From Gammaproteobacteria bacterium (GTDB lineage: Bacteria; Pseudomonadota; Gammaproteobacteria; Pseudomonadales; CAMLJR01), in assembly GCA_029265075.1 (NCBI GenBank), contig JAJUJZ010000012.1, positions 1 to 39,226 on the forward strand: a stretch of DNA of 39,226 nucleotides. The letters run 5' to 3'. Positions within the stretch are counted from its first letter, which is position 1. Every line of letters starts with the position of its first letter. Both the position numbers and the translations under genes were made by a program. The notes beneath the pieces were generated by a model. That model was not told the origin of the DNA. It saw only the letters and a list, made by a program, of their open reading frames with translations, and did no database searches. Below are positions 6,409 through 14,251 of this stretch, in pieces.

Positions 6409-6641
6409 CCCTTCCTCCAGTCGATTCTTCAACTGGCCCCGTTCTGAAAAAATAGCTTCCAGTTGTCGCGCCATTTGTGACTTGTTAGGCATAAGGCGTT
6501 TCCCCTCGTGCGCGCTCATGCACGGGAACTATCCTTGCTCACTTGCCTCCTGATAGGGGTTGCATGCTCGCCTTCCGGCGGCGTGAAAGTCGCCAGCTGC
6601 ACAGGTGAGTCGTCCCCTGGCTGATCAGCAAGGAGTGATGG

Positions 6642-7814
6642 ATGAGAGCACTGCGCTGGCATGGCAAGAAGGATATCCGTTGCGACAATCATGTGCCCGA
6701 GCCCTCCATCGAGGATGGCCGCGATGTCATCGTGAAGGTGTCGTCGTGTGCCATCTGCGGCTCCGACCTCCATCTCTATGACGGCTTCATGCCGGGCATG
6801 GAGCATGGCGACATCATGGGCCATGAGTTCATGGGCGAAGTGGTCGAGGTCGGTCACGGCAACAAGCGCCTCAAAGTGGGCGATCGGGTGGTGGTACCGT
6901 TCACCATCATCTGCGGCGAGTGTGAGCAGTGCCGCCGGGGTAATTTTTCAGTGTGCGAACGGAGTAATCGTAACGCTGATGTCGCCAGCAAACTGTTTGG
7001 CCACAGCACGGCGGGGCTGTTCGGCTACACGCACCTGACTGGCGGATATGCCGGCGGGCAGGCGGAATTCGTCAGGGTGCCATTCGCCGACGCCAGCGCG
7101 GTGGTGATTCCCGATGGTCTCACGGACGAGCAGGTGCTGTTTCTGGGAGATATCTTCCCGACTGGCTGGCAGGCCGCGGCAGCCTGCGAGATTGAGCCGA
7201 CCGATACTGTTGTGGTCTGGGGCGCAGGGCCGGTCGGCCAGTTTGCCATTCGCAGCGCCCTCATGATGGGCGCGAAACAGGTCGTCGCCATCGATAACGT
7301 GCCCGAACGGCTGGGCATGGCGGAGGCCGGCGGGGCGATCGCGATCAATTTTGACGCGGACAGCGTCGTCGAACGTCTCAATGAGCTGACTAATGGTAAG
7401 GGACCCGAGAAATGTATCGATGCTGTCGGTATGGAAGCGCATGCCACACGCTCGATCGATTCGCTCTATGACCGCGCCAAACAGGCGACCATGATGGAGT
7501 CGGATCGTCCGCATGTGCTGCGCGAGATGATCTATGTCTGTCGTCCTGCCGGCATCCTCTCCGTTCCAGGAGTTTACGGTGGTCTGATCGACAAGGTTCC
7601 GTTCGGTGCGCTGATGAACAAGGGGCTGACGGTGCGCACCGGTCAGACTCATGTGAATCGCTGGACCGATGATCTGCTGCGGCGCATTCAGGAAGGTCAG
7701 ATCGATCCTTCATTTGTCGTCACGCACAGTGTCTCGCTGGAGCAGGGACCGGAGATGTATAAGACCTTCCGTGACAAGAAGGACGGCTGCATAAAAGTGG
7801 TGATCAAGCCATAA
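6642..7814 (+). CDS. Zinc-dependent alcohol dehydrogenase, glutathione-independent formaldehyde-dehydrogenase-like
   Basis: A 390-residue medium-chain dehydrogenase. Catalytic-zinc ligands are C39 (CGSDLH) and H61-E62 (MGHEF). The structural-zinc cysteines are C91, C94, C97 and C105. The Rossmann motif GAGPVG is at 194-199 and NAD use is likely. The long insert around 250-290 ([12 protein letters not shown] and on) is typical of the FDH-like branch that includes dismutating formaldehyde dehydrogenase. AAGGAG six bases before ATG 6642 sets the start. It may oxidise an aldehyde or alcohol from the neighbouring pathway; the substrate cannot be read from the sequence. Confidence 0.9.
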   Translation: MRALRWHGKKDIRCDNHVPEPSIEDGRDVIVKVSSCAICGSDLHLYDGFMPGMEHGDIMGHEFMGEVVEVGHGNKRLKVGDRVVVPFTIICGECEQCRRGNFSVCERSNRNADVASKLFGHSTAGLFGYTHLTGGYAGGQAEFVRVPFADASAVVIPDGLTDEQVLFLGDIFPTGWQAAAACEIEPTDTVVVWGAGPVGQFAIRSALMMGAKQVVAIDNVPERLGMAEAGGAIAINFDADSVVERLNELTNGKGPEKCIDAVGMEAHATRSIDSLYDRAKQATMMESDRPHVLREMIYVCRPAGILSVPGVYGGLIDKVPFGALMNKGLTVRTGQTHVNRWTDDLLRRIQEGQIDPSFVVTHSVSLEQGPEMYKTFRDKKDGCIKVVIKP

Positions 7815-7851
7815 CCCGAACGTTCGTTAGCATGTGGTGAGGGAGAGAACG

Positions 7852-8004
7852 ATGGAACAGAACTCTGCAAGCCGTGCTGCGCCTCAGCTGCCTGCTTACT
7901 CGACGGCCCGCAAGCTTGGCTGGTTCAGCCTGGGGCTGGGAGCCGCGCAGCTGCTGATGCCGGGTACCCTGAATCGCGCGCTCGGTGTGTCGGGCAAAAA
8001 ATAG
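7852..8004 (+). CDS. N-terminal part of a membrane-protein gene interrupted by an amber codon
   Basis: A 50-residue frame starting at ATG 7852 with GAGGGAGAG upstream. It contains a hydrophobic helix (LGWFSLGLGAAQLLMPG). It ends at TAG 8002-8004 and continues in the same frame with ATG 8005. In related proteins that follow zinc alcohol dehydrogenases, this helix and the next segment (CGAREVAAGLGL) belong to one polypeptide. One C-to-T change (CAG to TAG) would explain the break. It is probably the first half of a recent pseudogene or a split gene. Confidence 0.6.
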   Translation: MEQNSASRAAPQLPAYSTARKLGWFSLGLGAAQLLMPGTLNRALGVSGKK

Positions 8005-8430
8005 ATGACGCGAAGCTGTGGCGCGCGTGAAGTGGCTGCCGGACTGGGACTGTTCGCTACGCGCCGACCGGCGCCGTGGCTGTGGATGCGCTCGGCTGGC
8101 GATGCCGCCGACCTGGCTGCTCTGGCTGCACTCGCACGGCGCGGGCGGCGGGGCCGCAAGGTCGCGCTGGTGGCGTTCGCAGCGGTCGCCGGTATTACGG
8201 CGCTGGATCTGATTACGGCTCGCCGGCTGCAGGGCAGACGCTGGCCAGCGCGCGCGCCCACCCACGACTACAGTGATCGCAGCGGCTTCCGGCAGTCGCC
8301 GCAGGCGATGCGTGGTGTGGCAGCCCGTGCTCTGCCAGCTGCGCCAGGCGCAGGCGTTGCTACACCAGTTGCCGCCAGTCAGGCAGCACCGCGTAGCGGC
8401 AGCGATACGCCACCGCCGTTGCGGCACTGA
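8005..8430 (+). CDS. C-terminal part of the interrupted membrane-protein gene
   Basis: 141 residues in frame with the preceding 50-residue piece. Residues 1-75 contain two likely membrane helices (REVAAGLGLFATRRPAPWLW; KVALVAFAAVAGITALDLIT). The tail has a DYSDRSGF...AMRG pattern followed by low-complexity Ala/Pro. In homologues this architecture often precedes a cyclase/dehydrase (SRPBCC) domain, which is absent here. ATG 8005 directly abuts the TAG and lacks a ribosome binding site, so separate expression would need re-initiation. Function unknown. Parts of the tail may be eroded. Confidence 0.6.
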   Translation: MTRSCGAREVAAGLGLFATRRPAPWLWMRSAGDAADLAALAALARRGRRGRKVALVAFAAVAGITALDLITARRLQGRRWPARAPTHDYSDRSGFRQSPQAMRGVAARALPAAPGAGVATPVAASQAAPRSGSDTPPPLRH

Positions 8431-8439
8431 GGGTGACGG

Positions 8440-9219
8440 TTATTTACCGAGACAACGCTGGTAGGCAGCGACCGCAGCGGCCAGGCCCAGCCGGAGCGCA
8501 TCGACCGTAAACGCGTGGCCGATGGAAACCTCGAGCAGGTTCGGGATGGTCGCAAACTGCGGCAGGTTGTCGAGATTGAGATCGTGGCCAGCATTTAGGC
8601 CGAGTCCGACTTCAGCGGCAACCTCTGCAGCGCGTTGATAGCGCGAGAATACTGCTTCCGCTTCTGCACCGCCGCGCTGGAAAGCTTCCGCGTAAGGGCC
8701 GGTATACAGCTCGATCCGGTCTGCTCCCAGCTGCGCAGCCAGCCTGATCTGCTCGGGCACCGGATCCATGAACAGGCTGACCCGGCAGCCCCACGCCTGC
8801 AGTTGCTCGACAACCGGTGCCAGCCGGTCGGCGCTGTTCGTCAGGTCGAAGCCGTGGTCGGAGGTCAGTTGATCGGTGCTGTCCGGCACCAGTGTGCACT
8901 GGGCCGGACGCGTGCGTTCGACGATGGCCATGAACCCGGGATAATCGCTGACCCCGTCCCGATCGGAGCGCTGCGGACCGGCGAAGGGGTTGCCTTCGAT
9001 ATTGAATTCCACCGTCAGCATGGCGGCCAGCTCGTCGCAGTCGCTGGCGCGGATATGGCGCTGATCGGGGCGCGGATGAACAGTAATGCCGTCAGCGCCA
9101 GCGTCGATGCACATCTGCGCGTGCTCGGTGACACTCGGATAGTCGGTGTCACGCGAGTTGCGAATCAGCGCGATCTTGTTGAGGTTGATGCTGAGATCGG
9201 TGAGCTTTTTCCGGTTCAT
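8440..9219 (-). CDS. pdxJ: Pyridoxine 5'-phosphate synthase PdxJ
   Basis: A 259-residue TIM-barrel enzyme that condenses 1-deoxyxylulose 5-phosphate with 3-amino-2-oxopropyl phosphate to form pyridoxine 5'-phosphate. Visible features are GADGITVHPRPDQRHI (H48, H55), the catalytic-glutamate region EFNIEGNP (E71/E75), LNAGHDLNLDN (H212) and the phosphate loop SIGHAFTVDAL. The N-terminus reads INLNKIALIRNSR where the E. coli enzyme has a NIDHVATLR-type strand, so this is the second PdxJ subtype. Its ATG overlaps the stop of ppiA (ATGA), so the two are translationally coupled. Confidence 0.93.
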   Translation of the reverse strand: MNRKKLTDLSINLNKIALIRNSRDTDYPSVTEHAQMCIDAGADGITVHPRPDQRHIRASDCDELAAMLTVEFNIEGNPFAGPQRSDRDGVSDYPGFMAIVERTRPAQCTLVPDSTDQLTSDHGFDLTNSADRLAPVVEQLQAWGCRVSLFMDPVPEQIRLAAQLGADRIELYTGPYAEAFQRGGAEAEAVFSRYQRAAEVAAEVGLGLNAGHDLNLDNLPQFATIPNLLEVSIGHAFTVDALRLGLAAAVAAYQRCLGK

Positions 9220-9770
9220 TCCACAATCTCTACCGATTCGATGATGATGGGCTCGACGGGCACGTCATCCAGCGGACCGACGGACTGCGTTTTCACCAGC
9301 GAGATTTCGCGCACCACATGCTGGCCTTCAGTGACTTTGCCGAATACCGCATAGCCGGCTTTACCGGCCCGACGATCCAGCTCCGCATTGATCCTGAGGT
9401 TGATAAAGAACTGGCTGGTTGCGCTGTCGGGGTCATCGGTGCGCGCCATCGCTACGGTCCAGCGATCGTTATTGAGGCGATTGCCGGATTCGTTCGGAAT
9501 CGGGTCGCGGGTCTCTTTCTCTTCGAGCTCAGCGGTAAAACCGCCGCCCTGAATCATGAAGCGGGGGATGACACGGTGGAAAATCGTGCCGTCATAAAAG
9601 CCGTCGCGCGCATACTGCAGAAAGTTGGCGACTGTCACCGGCGCTTTGTCGGGATAGAGCTCGATATGAATCGGGCCCTTCGTGGTGTGGAGGATGACCT
9701 CGGTGGCATCGTCTGCCCCCGCCGGGGCGGCCAGAGCGAAAACCATCAGAAGCGCAGAGAAGAAACGCAT
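9216..9770 (-). CDS. ppiA: Periplasmic peptidyl-prolyl cis-trans isomerase (cyclophilin, PpiA type)
   Basis: 184 residues. A signal peptide (MRFFSALLMVFALAAPAGA) precedes a cyclophilin domain with the diagnostic FHRVIPRFMIQGGGF, the short loop of bacterial cyclophilins, and SATSQFFINL. It catalyses proline isomerisation during folding of exported proteins. I use ATG 9770 because it gives a clean signal peptide; the open frame continues to 9806. It lies 5 bases after the SH3/anchor gene and overlaps pdxJ by 4 bases, which points to one operon. Confidence 0.92.
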   Translation of the reverse strand: MRFFSALLMVFALAAPAGADDATEVILHTTKGPIHIELYPDKAPVTVANFLQYARDGFYDGTIFHRVIPRFMIQGGGFTAELEEKETRDPIPNESGNRLNNDRWTVAMARTDDPDSATSQFFINLRINAELDRRAGKAGYAVFGKVTEGQHVVREISLVKTQSVGPLDDVPVEPIIIESVEIVE

Positions 9771-9775
9771 TGTTA

Positions 9776-10468
9776 CTACCACTCCGAACGTTTTTTGCGC
9801 GGCCACAGCCAGGCGATCAGCAGCGTGCCGATCATGCCGGCACCCACGGCCGCGGCGCCATTGATGAACTGCTGACGCTGGGTGCCGGCTCGGTGGTCCG
9901 CCACCTCGCGCGTCAGGTCACTGATCTGCTGCTGCAGCGCCTCGTTACTGCGCTCCAGTTCGATGTTACTGGCTCGCAGTACGGCCACATCGTCGGGCAC
10001 GCTCTGCAGTGTCTCCAGCTCTGCGGCAAGCGCGGCGTTTTGCTCCTGCAGCTCGGCGATACGCTCGGCGGCTGCGCCCATGTCCTCCGGCAGTGAGGCG
10101 TGCCGCTGCTGCAGTTCGGCATAGGCGGCGCCGAGGCGCTCCAGTTCGGCGGATGTCTCTTTGAGCTGCTCGCGAGCAGGCCGTTCGTCGCTGAGAAAAC
10201 GTGCTGGAATCCAGCCCGTTACCCCGGCGTCAGTTCGCACCTGCACGAACCCGTCACTCTCGCGCAGCGGCGTGAGCCGCGTGCCGGTCTCGAGCTGCCG
10301 CACCACCGGCGCCGTCGCCGACGGTTCCTGACGCAGCGATACGGTTAGCCAGTCACGAACATAGCGCGTGTCGGCGGGGGCAGAGGTAGTGTCCTGCGCA
10401 TAAACACCGGCAGGCAGGGCGAAACCGGCGGTAATCAACAGAGCGCACAGCGCTTTGCTTCGGCTCAC
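9776..10468 (-). CDS. Bacterial SH3 domain protein with coiled coil and C-terminal membrane anchor
   Basis: 230 residues in the order signal peptide (about 1-24), SH3b domain (about 35-95, ending TGWIPARFL), long coiled coil (about 98-192, rich in Glu, Leu and Ala heptads), C-terminal membrane helix (GAGMIGTLLIAWLW) and positive tail RKKRSEW. This is the SH3-and-anchor family that includes E. coli YgiM. Members are thought to sit in the inner membrane and face the periplasm; the exact role is unknown. It starts with GTG 10468 behind AAGGAT. It is the first gene of the operon with ppiA and pdxJ. Confidence 0.9.
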   Translation of the reverse strand: MSRSKALCALLITAGFALPAGVYAQDTTSAPADTRYVRDWLTVSLRQEPSATAPVVRQLETGTRLTPLRESDGFVQVRTDAGVTGWIPARFLSDERPAREQLKETSAELERLGAAYAELQQRHASLPEDMGAAAERIAELQEQNAALAAELETLQSVPDDVAVLRASNIELERSNEALQQQISDLTREVADHRAGTQRQQFINGAAAVGAGMIGTLLIAWLWPRKKRSEW

Positions 10469-10503
10469 AGTGATCCTTAAGCGTTAGCTTTGTTAACTAA
10501 AGG

Positions 10504-10526
10504 GCCCAAATCTAAAGGATTTGGGC
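10504..10526 (-). terminator. Terminator-like hairpin after the YciI gene
   Basis: GCCCAAATC (10504-10512) pairs with GATTTGGGC (10518-10526), a 9-bp stem with a five-base loop. On the minus strand it is followed by CTTTAGTT, a weak T-rich tail. It separates the YciI/VC0807 unit from the SH3-ppiA-pdxJ unit. Confidence 0.5.
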
Positions 10527-10545
10527 GGGCGGGCAAAGTGATGAA

Positions 10546-10845
10546 TCACGGCAGCGCGCGGATGTAAGGACGCACCGTCACCGAGCGATAGACGCCGGCA
10601 GCAACATAGGGGTCCTGCTGAGCCCAGGCCTCGGCAGCTTCGAGGCTGTCGAATTCAGCGACGATGGCGCTGCCGATAAAGCCTGCCTCGCCGGGGTCGG
10701 GCGAATCGATGGCCGGCATCGGTCCGGCCAATACCAGGCGGCCCTGCTGCTGCAGCTCCTCGAGCCGACCCAGGTGCTCCGGGCGCACCGCCCGCCGCTG
10801 TGCCAGTGTGCCCGGATTATCTTCGGCGACGATGAGATACAGCAT
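10546..10845 (-). CDS. YciI-family protein
   Basis: 99 residues of the small ferredoxin-like YciI fold. The conserved His (RPEHLGRL, near 23) and Asp (AQQDPYV, near 77) form the putative active dyad of the family. YciI homologues are small cytoplasmic enzymes or binding proteins; one branch is dehydrochlorinase-like, and the usual substrate is unknown. CAGGAG lies before the start codon. The start is 3 bases after the stop of the VC0807-family gene, so the two are co-translated. Confidence 0.88.
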   Translation of the reverse strand: MLYLIVAEDNPGTLAQRRAVRPEHLGRLEELQQQGRLVLAGPMPAIDSPDPGEAGFIGSAIVAEFDSLEAAEAWAQQDPYVAAGVYRSVTVRPYIRALP

Positions 10846-10848
10846 GAT

Positions 10849-11559
10849 TTAAAGCTCCTGAAAAATCTCTTCAAAAGTGAGGTGGGTAAGCTTCCGGATA
10901 CCCGACAGCAGATAAAACATCGCGCCCATCAGCACAATGGTGCTGGGCACTGCGATGACCGGAAAACTGAGCGCTGTCATCTTGCCAAGTTCGGCAGCGT
11001 ACTCCGGTGTGCCGGGCGGGCTCACCAGCAGCAGCCTGGCGAGCATGTAATTGAGCACCGACGACAGGAAGAACGATGCGGCGACCATGAAAGAGGCGTT
11101 GCGCAGGCGCTGCTCGAACGCGGTTTCCGCCTGATGGCGCTCCAGCGCGGCTTTCACGCGCTCTACGCGCATCACCTGTTCGTTGTAGAGGAAGATCTTG
11201 GCCAGTGGCCAGCGCGTGTAGGCTGAGATCAGTGTCGCCAGCCCCAGCAGACCGGGGATGGCTGCTTCCTTGATGGCGATATAGGCCGGATCGAGCTGCA
11301 GCAGACTCATGCTGCCGGTAAGCACAACACTGACGATCCCGAGAATCGAAAAGAAGTTGTGGCGCCGCGTCTGCAGCCAGTCGCGCAGGCCATAGCCGAC
11401 CGGGAAGGCGAGGGCGATGACGATGCCCCAGGCGGGTCCCAGATACTCCTCACTACTGAGCTTGGTCAGAATCAGCGTGGGAATGACAATGTTAAAGCCG
11501 ATGTTGGCGAGGACGCCCGAGCGTTTGCGCGGTGCGGCCCGATCCGAAGTGCTGCTCAC
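10849..11559 (-). CDS. VC0807-family multi-pass inner-membrane protein
   Basis: 236 residues with about six hydrophobic segments. Family-typical stretches are GFNIVIPTLILTKLS, GPAWGIVIALAFPVGYGLRD, FFSILGIVSVVLTGSMSLL and AIKEAAIPGLLGLA. The function is unknown. In many gammaproteobacteria the septation protein IspZ/YciB occupies this place, divergent from rnm and next to yciI, and is also a small hydrophobic protein. The start is GTG 11559 with GGAGA upstream. Confidence 0.8.
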   Translation of the reverse strand: MSSTSDRAAPRKRSGVLANIGFNIVIPTLILTKLSSEEYLGPAWGIVIALAFPVGYGLRDWLQTRRHNFFSILGIVSVVLTGSMSLLQLDPAYIAIKEAAIPGLLGLATLISAYTRWPLAKIFLYNEQVMRVERVKAALERHQAETAFEQRLRNASFMVAASFFLSSVLNYMLARLLLVSPPGTPEYAAELGKMTALSFPVIAVPSTIVLMGAMFYLLSGIRKLTHLTFEEIFQEL

Positions 11560-11730
11560 AAATTTCTCCGGCGCCGGTACTGCCGCGCTTTCAGATGTTT
11601 ACGGCTGGCTGGCAGCGCTCACAGTAAACCCGGCTATACGATGAGTGATCGCGCTAATATACTGCGTTGCCCGCAGCCAGGACAGCGCGGGCCGGCTCAG
11701 GCACCCAGAGCGGAGGGCGGCAGGCGTACT

Positions 11731-12555
11731 GTGCGCATCGATCTTCACACTCATACCACGGCGTCCGACGGCGCGCTGACGCCGCAGGCACTCTGCGAGC
11801 GGGCGCTGGCGCGTGGTGTCGAGCTGCTGGCAATCACCGACCACGATACCTGCGCTGGCTGGCGTGCGGCCGAAGCGCTTACGCGGCGGCCCCAGCTGAT
11901 CCCTGCGGCGGAGTTCTCCTGTCAGTGGCGCAATGCCGCCATCCACGTGGTGGGGCTGGGCATCGATCCGGATCACATCGCCTGTCGCGACGGTTTTGCG
12001 CGTCTGCAGCGGAGCCGGATCGAGCGCGCGCGCATCATCGATCAGCGGCTGGCCCGGCTGGGTTTCTCCGATACGGCGGAGGAAGCAATAGCGCTCGCCG
12101 GCGACAGTCAGGTAGGACGGCCGCATTTTGCCCAGGTGCTGGTGGAGCGCGGTGCCGTCGCTTCGCCGAGCGAAGCTTTCGATCGCTATCTGGGCGCGGG
12201 TAAGCCTGGTGACGTCAGGGCACTGTGGCCGGATCTGGCTGAGGTCACCCGCTGGATCTGCCAGGCGGGCGGAGTGGCAGTGCTGGCGCATCCGCTCAAA
12301 TACAAGCTCACTGCGACGCGGCTGCGGCTACTGGTCGAGGAGTTCAAAGCGGCGGGCGGCGGGGCCATCGAAGTGGTTACCGGGCGGCCGCAGCCCGATC
12401 TGCTGGCTCCGCTGGTGCGGCTCTGTCATACGTATGCGCTGGAGGCGTCAGCCGGCAGCGATTTTCATCAGCCAGGACAGTTCTGGGCCGAAGTGGGCGA
12501 AGTAGCCCCGCTGCCCGCTGGCTGCCAACCAGTCTGGGAGCGATGGCTGAACTGA
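11731..12555 (+). CDS. rnm: PHP-domain 5'-3' exoribonuclease RNase AM
   Basis: 274 residues from GTG 11731. Metal-binding motifs of the PHP superfamily are clear: H6 and H8 (DLHTHTTASDG), D37-H38-D39 (ITDHDT), AAEFSCQW, GRPHFA, AHPLKYKL and the closing GSDFHQPG. The E. coli homologue (YciV, now RNase AM) trims RNA 5' ends, including rRNA, and acts on 5'-phosphorylated fragments. An in-frame ATG at 11641 would add 30 residues that do not resemble the family, so the GTG is preferred although its ribosome binding site is weak. yciO follows immediately. Confidence 0.88.
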   Translation: MRIDLHTHTTASDGALTPQALCERALARGVELLAITDHDTCAGWRAAEALTRRPQLIPAAEFSCQWRNAAIHVVGLGIDPDHIACRDGFARLQRSRIERARIIDQRLARLGFSDTAEEAIALAGDSQVGRPHFAQVLVERGAVASPSEAFDRYLGAGKPGDVRALWPDLAEVTRWICQAGGVAVLAHPLKYKLTATRLRLLVEEFKAAGGGAIEVVTGRPQPDLLAPLVRLCHTYALEASAGSDFHQPGQFWAEVGEVAPLPAGCQPVWERWLN

Positions 12556-12571
12556 GATGTCAGAGGTAAAT

Positions 12572-13198
12572 ATGAGCCAGTTCTTCCAGATCCATCCGCT
12601 CAATCCGCAGGCGCGGCTGGTTAATCAGGCGGCGGAAATCGTTCGCAAGGGAGGCGTTATTGCCTATCCGACGGACTCGGCCTACGCGCTGGGGTGTCAG
12701 CTCGGCAACAAGAGCGCGCTGGAGCGCATCCGGCGAATCCGGCGGCTGGATGACAATCACAACTTCACCCTGGTGTGCCGTGACCTGTCAGAGCTGGGTA
12801 CCTATGCCCGGGTCGACAACATCGCCTACCGGCTGATCCGTAATCACACGCCCGGCCCCTATACCTTCATTCTTAAGGCAACTGCCGAGGTACCGCGGCG
12901 GTTGCTGCATCCCAAACGACGCACTATCGGTCTGCGGGTCCCCGAAAACCGCATCGCGCTGGCCCTGCTCGAAGCGATGGGCGAGCCCCTGATGAGCGTC
13001 TCGCTGATCATGCCAGGCGATGAACTGCCGCTGACCGATCCCTATGATATCCGCCAGACACTCGAACACGAGCTCGATCTGGTCATCGATGGCGGCTATT
13101 GCGGCATGGAGCCGACCAGTGTCGTCGACCTGTCTGACGAGGCGCCGGTTATCGTCCGGCGTGGCCTCGGCGACGTCTCGGAGTTCGAGCAGGCCTGA
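12572..13198 (+). CDS. yciO: YciO, YrdC/Sua5-family protein (threonylcarbamoyl-AMP synthase-like)
   Basis: 208 residues matching E. coli YciO along the whole length, including the start (MSQFFQIHPLNPQARLVNQA), YPTDSAYALGC, TPGPYTFILKAT and TIGLRVPENRIA. YrdC-fold proteins make threonylcarbamoyl-AMP for tRNA t6A; YciO is a paralogue with weak or debated activity. GAGG six bases upstream and the match to YciO favour ATG 12572 over the ATG at 12557. It probably shares a transcript with rnm, as in E. coli. Confidence 0.93.
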   Translation: MSQFFQIHPLNPQARLVNQAAEIVRKGGVIAYPTDSAYALGCQLGNKSALERIRRIRRLDDNHNFTLVCRDLSELGTYARVDNIAYRLIRNHTPGPYTFILKATAEVPRRLLHPKRRTIGLRVPENRIALALLEAMGEPLMSVSLIMPGDELPLTDPYDIRQTLEHELDLVIDGGYCGMEPTSVVDLSDEAPVIVRRGLGDVSEFEQA

Positions 13199-13250
13199 GC
13201 TGGTTGCCGGCAGTCCCGCCGGCCGGCTGTCGGGCCGCCGTCCGCGCAGC

Positions 13251-13256
13251 TATAAT
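13251..13256 (+). promoter_or_regulatory. Perfect -10 box upstream of scpA
   Basis: TATAAT stands alone in a very GC-rich intergenic stretch, 65 bases before the scpA start. No good -35 lies 16-18 bases upstream, so this may be an activator-dependent promoter. Confidence 0.35.
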
Positions 13257-13321
13257 GCCGCCTTTGCCCGTCAACCCGGCTGTCGCTTCAGGCGCTGACG
13301 GTCGGGTATCCAATAAAACAG

Positions 13322-14251
13322 GTGCGCGTGAACGACGATTACGAACAGGCTGACGTAGCCACTGCCGAGCTGACGGAAGCTGATGCGCTTCCGTCCCAGG
13401 CTGAGGCAGCGGCTGCTGCAGATGCCGGCGAGGCCGTAACCCTTCAGGAGGCCCGCCGTATCGGTGCCCAGCAGGGCGAAATGCCGTTTGCCATCGTTCA
13501 GGGCAAGCCCATCACCGAGCTGCCCAAGGATCTCTACATCCCGCCGGAAGCGCTGGAAGTATTCCTCGAAGCGTTCGAGGGGCCGCTCGACCTGCTGCTC
13601 TATCTCATCCGCCGTCAGAACATCGACATTCTCGAGATCAACGTGGCGGAGATCACCGAGCAGTACATGCAGTACGTCAACATGATGAGCGCCCTGCAGT
13701 TCGAGCTGGCAGCAGAGTACCTGCTGATGGCGGCGATGCTGGCGGAGATCAAGTCGCGCATGCTGCTGCCGCGCTCTTCCACTGAAGAGGAGGACGAGGA
13801 GGATCCGCGCGCCCAGCTGATCCGGCGGCTGCAGGAGTACGAGCGCTTCAAAAAGGCAGCTGAAGATATCGATGAGCTGCCACGGGTCGGGCGCGAGATT
13901 CATATCGCCTCGGCGGAGCCGCCCGACCTTGATCGCAGCCGGCCAGAACCGGAGGTGAATCTCCGCGAGCTGATGCTGGCACTCGCCGAAGTACTGCGGC
14001 GGGCGGATATGTTCGAGAGCCATCACGTGCAGAAGGAGAAACTCTCCACTCGTGAGCGGATGACAGAGGTACTGGCGCGGTTGTCGCCGAATCGGTTTAC
14101 GCCGTTTGTCGCCCTGTTCCGGGCGGAGGAGGGACGGCTCGGCGTGGTCGTCACCTTCCTGGCCGTGATGGAGCTGGTCAAAGAGTCGTTAATCGAGATC
14201 GTGCAGACCGAAGCGTTTGGCCCGATCCACGTCAAGGCGCGAGCAAACTGA
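13322..14251 (+). CDS. scpA: Segregation and condensation protein ScpA
   Basis: A 309-residue kleisin of the SMC-like condensin. The core begins with FEGPLDLLLYLIRRQNIDI near residue 85, then YLLMAAMLAEIKSRMLLP, and ends with a winged helix around VTFLAVMELVKESLIEI. ScpA bridges the SMC heads and binds ScpB. The first 75 residues are a low-complexity acidic/Ala-rich extension (ADVATAELTEAD and on) often seen in gammaproteobacterial ScpA. It starts with GTG 13322. The stop overlaps the scpB start by one base (TGATG). Confidence 0.93.
   Translation: MRVNDDYEQADVATAELTEADALPSQAEAAAAADAGEAVTLQEARRIGAQQGEMPFAIVQGKPITELPKDLYIPPEALEVFLEAFEGPLDLLLYLIRRQNIDILEINVAEITEQYMQYVNMMSALQFELAAEYLLMAAMLAEIKSRMLLPRSSTEEEDEEDPRAQLIRRLQEYERFKKAAEDIDELPRVGREIHIASAEPPDLDRSRPEPEVNLRELMLALAEVLRRADMFESHHVQKEKLSTRERMTEVLARLSPNRFTPFVALFRAEEGRLGVVVTFLAVMELVKESLIEIVQTEAFGPIHVKARAN

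Noticed and set aside
8005-8430. Recoding of TAG as an amino acid
   Set aside because: TAG ends several intact genes here (integrase, ribbon-helix-helix protein, tyrA, rluB), so a general recoding is not supported; a point mutation is simpler.
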